From UMGS1933 sp051891435 (lineage in GTDB: Bacteria; Bacillota; Clostridia; TANB77; CAG-508), in contig JBJFFE010000058.1 of the NCBI GenBank assembly GCA_051891435.1, forward strand, positions 1-7,639: DNA of 7,639 nucleotides, given 5' to 3'. Positions 4,913-7,639 of this stretch are shown piece by piece. How positions within the stretch are numbered: position 1 is the stretch's first letter; each line of letters opens with the position of its first letter. The translations under genes were made by a program, and so were the position numbers. Under the pieces are notes generated by a model. The model searched no databases. It saw nothing but the letters and a program-made list of their open reading frames with translations, and was not told the origin of the DNA.

Positions 4913-5602
4913 ATGAAAATAATTAAAAAATTAATTTTATTTATAATATTAGTGTTAATTGTGGTAGTAGGTATATATACAGCAAGTGGATATGCTATGT
5001 ACAAAGAAGCATTATCAGCAATACCAATTGATGTAAAAATAGAAGAAATAAAATTAAAGAAAAATTATACGACATTTGACAACCTTCCAAAGACTTATAT
5101 AGATGCAGTAATTGCAGTAGAGGACAATAGATTTTATAAACATAATGGAGTAGATGTGATTGGTATTGCCAGAGCTATAATTAATGATATCAGAGCAGGG
5201 GAACTTAAAGAAGGAGGTAGCACAATTACACAGCAACTTGCAAAAAATATATATTTTACACAAAGTAGAGAATTAACAAGAAAAATTGCAGAAACATTTA
5301 TGGCATTGAGAATAGAAAGAGAATGTAGTAAAGAGGAAATATTTGAGCTATATGTAAATACAAGCTATTTTGGAGATGGATATTATTGTGTGGGAGATGC
5401 AAGCCAAGGATATTTTGGTAAGGACCCAATTGATATGACGGATTATGAAAGTACATTACTTGCAGGAATACCAAATGCACCATCTATATATGCGCCAACA
5501 AATAATTTCGAGCTTGCAACCCAAAGGCAAAGACAGGTAATTAACAGAATGGTGGAATGCGAGTATTTAACATCAGAAGAAGCAGAAGAAATTTATAAAT
5601 AA
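4913..5602 (+). CDS. Monofunctional peptidoglycan glycosyltransferase (GT51)
   Basis: A 229-residue enzyme that polymerises lipid II into glycan strands on the outer face of the membrane. One N-terminal helix (about 5-27) is the signal-anchor. The GT51 motifs are in order: EDNRFYKHNG (70-79, catalytic E70), GGSTITQQLAKN (101-112), RKIAE (123-127) and KEEIFELYVN (140-149, second Glu E145), then SYFGDGYYCVG. The protein ends soon after the GT fold. The penicillin-binding transpeptidase domain of class A PBPs is absent, and the following DNA has no such frame, so it is MtgA-like rather than a broken PBP1. AAGGAG (4902-4907) lies 5 nt before the ATG. Cross-linking must come from another enzyme; the VanW protein upstream is one candidate. 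It lies after the tRNA terminator without an obvious promoter of its own. Confidence 0.93.
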   Translation: MKIIKKLILFIILVLIVVVGIYTASGYAMYKEALSAIPIDVKIEEIKLKKNYTTFDNLPKTYIDAVIAVEDNRFYKHNGVDVIGIARAIINDIRAGELKEGGSTITQQLAKNIYFTQSRELTRKIAETFMALRIERECSKEEIFELYVNTSYFGDGYYCVGDASQGYFGKDPIDMTDYESTLLAGIPNAPSIYAPTNNFELATQRQRQVINRMVECEYLTSEEAEEIYK

Positions 5603-5672
5603 TTAACTAAAAAAGATATAAATATAATTTTTCTCGTTTCCTGTTCATTACGTTCAAAAAAAATATAAAAAA

Positions 5673-5809
5673 TGTAGGGGCAGGGTTCCACCCCTGCCCG
5701 AAAAAATAATTAAATATTGTATTAATAAATATGTATATATAAAGAATTACAATTATACAATAATATTTAATAATGTAAAAAAGGGCAAGAACAGAGACGT
5801 GCCCCTACA
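5673..5809. mobile_element. MITE-like inverted-repeat element
   Basis: The ends are exact inverted copies: TGTAGGGGCA (5673-5682) and TGCCCCTACA (5800-5809). Inside, GCCC (5696-5699) matches GGGC (5783-5786), and TTAAATATT-type sequence near both arms extends the imperfect pairing. The left end also holds its own 8-bp hairpin, GGGCAGGG/CCCTGCCC (5678-5685, 5692-5699). There is no coding capacity and the G/C-rich tips stand out from the A/T surroundings. Ends starting TGTAGGGGC are familiar from small dispersed repeats in Clostridia and other bacteria. No clear target duplication can be read in the A-rich flanks. It fills most of the 359-nt gap before the ABC-F gene. Confidence 0.75.
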
Positions 5810-5900
5810 AAATTAAAATAATTTATTATTTGGGAATTATGAAATTAATTCATTAACTGCTGAACAATAACATTTTTAGAGTTGACACTTTTTTCCTCAC

Positions 5901-5929
5901 TTGACGAAATTTGAATATCACTATATAAT
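5901..5929 (+). promoter_or_regulatory. Promoter of the ABC-F gene
   Basis: -35 TTGACG (5901-5906, 5 of 6), 17-nt spacer, perfect -10 TATAAT (5924-5929). The start would be near 5936, giving a leader of about 26 nt with AGGAGG (5951-5956) 5 nt before the ATG. The leader is too short for the attenuation seen upstream of many resistance ABC-F genes. Confidence 0.8.
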
Positions 5930-5961
5930 AATGTAAGTTTGTAAAATTATAGGAGGCGCAT

Positions 5962-7542
5962 ATGATAAACGCAATTGGAGTAACATTAAGATTTGGTAAA
6001 AGAGTTTTATTTGAAGATGTAAATATAAAATTTACGAAAGGTAATTGCTATGGATTAATTGGAGCAAATGGAGCTGGCAAATCTACTTTTTTAAAAATAT
6101 TATCAGGAGAAATAGAACCTTCAAAAGGTGAAATAGTAATAGAAAAAGGTAAAAGACTATCAACATTAAAACAAGACCACTTTGCTTATGAAAATTATAC
6201 AGTAATAGATACTGTAATAATGGGCAATAAAGAATTATATAATATAATGAAAGAAAAAGAGGCAATATATGCAAAACCAGATTTTTCTGAAGAAGATGGA
6301 ATGAAAGCTGCAAAATTAGAAGAAAGATTTGCAGAATTAGATGGTTGGAATGCAGAAACTGATGCAGCAACACTTTTAAACAATTTAGGGATATCAGGGG
6401 AAAAGCATTATAAATTGATGAGCGAAATAGAAGCAAAAGATAAAGTAAAAGTCCTACTTGCTCAAAGTTTATTTGGAAATCCAGATGTATTATTATTAGA
6501 CGAGCCTACTAATGATTTAGATTTAAAAAGCATTGAATGGTTACAAGAATTTTTAATAAATTTTGAAAATACTGTTATAGTAGTATCACATGATAGATAT
6601 TTCTTAAATAAAGTTTGTACACATATTGCAGATGTCGACTTCGGTAGAATAAAAATATATCCAGGAAACTATGACTTTTGGTATGAATCAAGCCAATTAG
6701 CTTTAAAGCAAGCAAAAGAAGCCAACAAGAAAAAAGAAGAAAAAATTAAAGAATTACAAGAATTTATTGCTAGATTTAGTGCAAATGCTTCTAAATCTAA
6801 ACAAGCAACTTCTAGAAAAAAATCATTAGAGAAAATAGAACTAGAAGAAATAAAGGCCTCAAGCAGAAGATATCCATATATAGATTTTAAACCAGATAGG
6901 GAACCAGGAAAAGAAATATTAACATTAAAAAATATTTCTAAAACTGTAAATGGTGAAAAAATATTAAATAATGTATCTTTTACGGTAAAAGCCGATAATA
7001 AAATAGCATTTTTATCTGATAACGAAAATGCTATAACAGTGTTGTTCCAAATAATTGCAGGTGAAGTAGAACCAGATGAAGGAGAAGTGATTTGGGGACA
7101 AACTATTACACATGATTATTTCCCAAAAGATAATGGGTATCTTTTCCAAAAGGATGAATCATTAGTAGATTGGTTAAGAGGATATTCTAAAGACCCAGAT
7201 GAAACATATGTAAGAGGATTCCTAGGAAGGATGCTATTTTCTGGTGATGAAGCATTAAAAAATATAAAAGTATTATCTGGTGGAGAAAAAGTAAGGTGTG
7301 TATTATCTAAATTGATGTTATCTGGCGCAAATTTCTTAATATTTGACCAACCAACAAATCACTTAGATATGGAAAGTATAACTGCCTTAAACGAGGGCAT
7401 GAAAAAATTTAAAGGAAATATGCTTTTTGCTTCACATGACCATCAATTAATGCAAACAGTAGCAGACAGGATTATTGATATAAAACAAGATAAAGTAATT
7501 GATAGAGAGTGTACTTACAATGAATATTTAGGAATAGACTAA
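5962..7542 (+). CDS. ABC-F family ATPase, YkpA/YbiT type
   Basis: A 526-residue soluble protein with two nucleotide-binding domains and no membrane helices, as in ribosome-acting ABC-F proteins. NBD1: Walker A GANGAGKST (34-42), Walker B VLLLDEP (176-182), H-loop H210; its signature is degenerate (LMSEIEAKDK, 152-161). A charged linker (about 243-318) follows. NBD2: signature LSGGE (438-442) and H492 are good, but Walker A is lost (FLSDNENAIT, no Lys) and Walker B ends FDQP, Gln463 instead of Glu. So the site made of NBD1 Walker A/B and the NBD2 signature is intact, while the other is degenerate in all three parts. Overall sequence and length resemble B. subtilis YkpA as I recall it, not known resistance ABC-Fs. 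A housekeeping translation role is more likely than antibiotic protection, but unproven. Confidence 0.9.
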   Translation: MINAIGVTLRFGKRVLFEDVNIKFTKGNCYGLIGANGAGKSTFLKILSGEIEPSKGEIVIEKGKRLSTLKQDHFAYENYTVIDTVIMGNKELYNIMKEKEAIYAKPDFSEEDGMKAAKLEERFAELDGWNAETDAATLLNNLGISGEKHYKLMSEIEAKDKVKVLLAQSLFGNPDVLLLDEPTNDLDLKSIEWLQEFLINFENTVIVVSHDRYFLNKVCTHIADVDFGRIKIYPGNYDFWYESSQLALKQAKEANKKKEEKIKELQEFIARFSANASKSKQATSRKKSLEKIELEEIKASSRRYPYIDFKPDREPGKEILTLKNISKTVNGEKILNNVSFTVKADNKIAFLSDNENAITVLFQIIAGEVEPDEGEVIWGQTITHDYFPKDNGYLFQKDESLVDWLRGYSKDPDETYVRGFLGRMLFSGDEALKNIKVLSGGEKVRCVLSKLMLSGANFLIFDQPTNHLDMESITALNEGMKKFKGNMLFASHDHQLMQTVADRIIDIKQDKVIDRECTYNEYLGID

Positions 7543-7639
7543 ATTGATGCAGCTAGAGACAGTTCAGTTTATAAATAAAAATATATCAGCCTACCTTTTG
7601 TATGATTTTCTAAAAAATTAAATTCTCCAAGGCGTACGC
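7543..7639. other. Non-coding tail after the ABC-F gene; no clear feature
   Basis: No hairpin plus U-tract, RNA or complete gene is seen. On the minus strand the last 30 nt (7610-7639) read AYALENLIF then stop, and another frame reads open from the edge to about 7574. Either could be the end of a convergent gene outside the window. Neither can be supported from this length. Confidence 0.3.

Noticed and set aside
4913..5602. Truncated class A penicillin-binding protein
   Set aside because: The protein ends cleanly after the GT51 domain at the usual size for monofunctional enzymes, and no transpeptidase remnants follow in any frame.
5883..5888. TTGACA as the -35 of the ABC-F gene
   Set aside because: It is 35 nt from the TATAAT at 5924; TTGACG at 5901 has the proper 17-nt spacing and nothing like a -10 follows the first at the right distance.

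Overview
The window is AT-rich DNA with AGGAGG-type ribosome binding sites, TTGACA/TATAAT-type promoters and a tRNA gene with encoded CCA. Its gene set is VanW/G5 protein, YkpA-type ABC-F ATPase, monofunctional peptidoglycan glycosyltransferase and an intracellular CBM25/53-like protein. This points to a low-GC Bacillota, most likely a Clostridia member and possibly a gut lineage. The species cannot be told from the sequence. No phage structural genes, transposases or CRISPR arrays are visible.

Layout. 1-146 holds one copy of a structured RNA-like element, cut by the left edge. 228-953 (+) is a FabG-type short-chain reductase. It shares a bidirectional terminator with a convergent minus-strand gene, 982-1446, for a small starch-binding-like protein. 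1527-2096 (-) is a HTH plus S24-like repressor. It is divergent from 2236-2427 (+), a 63-residue HTH protein closely similar to its N-terminus, and the shared intergenic region carries a perfect inverted repeat over the plus-strand -35. 2554-4377 (+) is a membrane-anchored VanW-domain cell-wall protein. 4389-4571 (-) is the second, complete and inverted copy of the structured RNA. It has its own promoter at 4638-4667, placed back to back with the promoter of tRNA-Lys(CTT) (4717-4792). 4913-5602 (+) is a monofunctional glycosyltransferase, 5673-5809 a MITE-like repeat, and 5962-7542 (+) an ABC-F ATPase.

How parts may work together. The VanW protein (candidate peptidoglycan cross-linker) and the glycosyltransferase (glycan polymerase) are both cell-wall enzymes. 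They lie on either side of the RNA/tRNA locus and could act on the same wall. The two HTH genes look like a stand-alone cI/Cro-type switch.

The strongest candidate for something undescribed is the duplicated RNA. The two copies are nearly identical over a 58-nt core. They differ by compensating base-pair changes in a flanking stem and share a conserved 14-nt 3' tail. One copy has a near-consensus promoter and does not sit upstream of a coding sequence in its own direction. I do not recognise it as a known RNA class.
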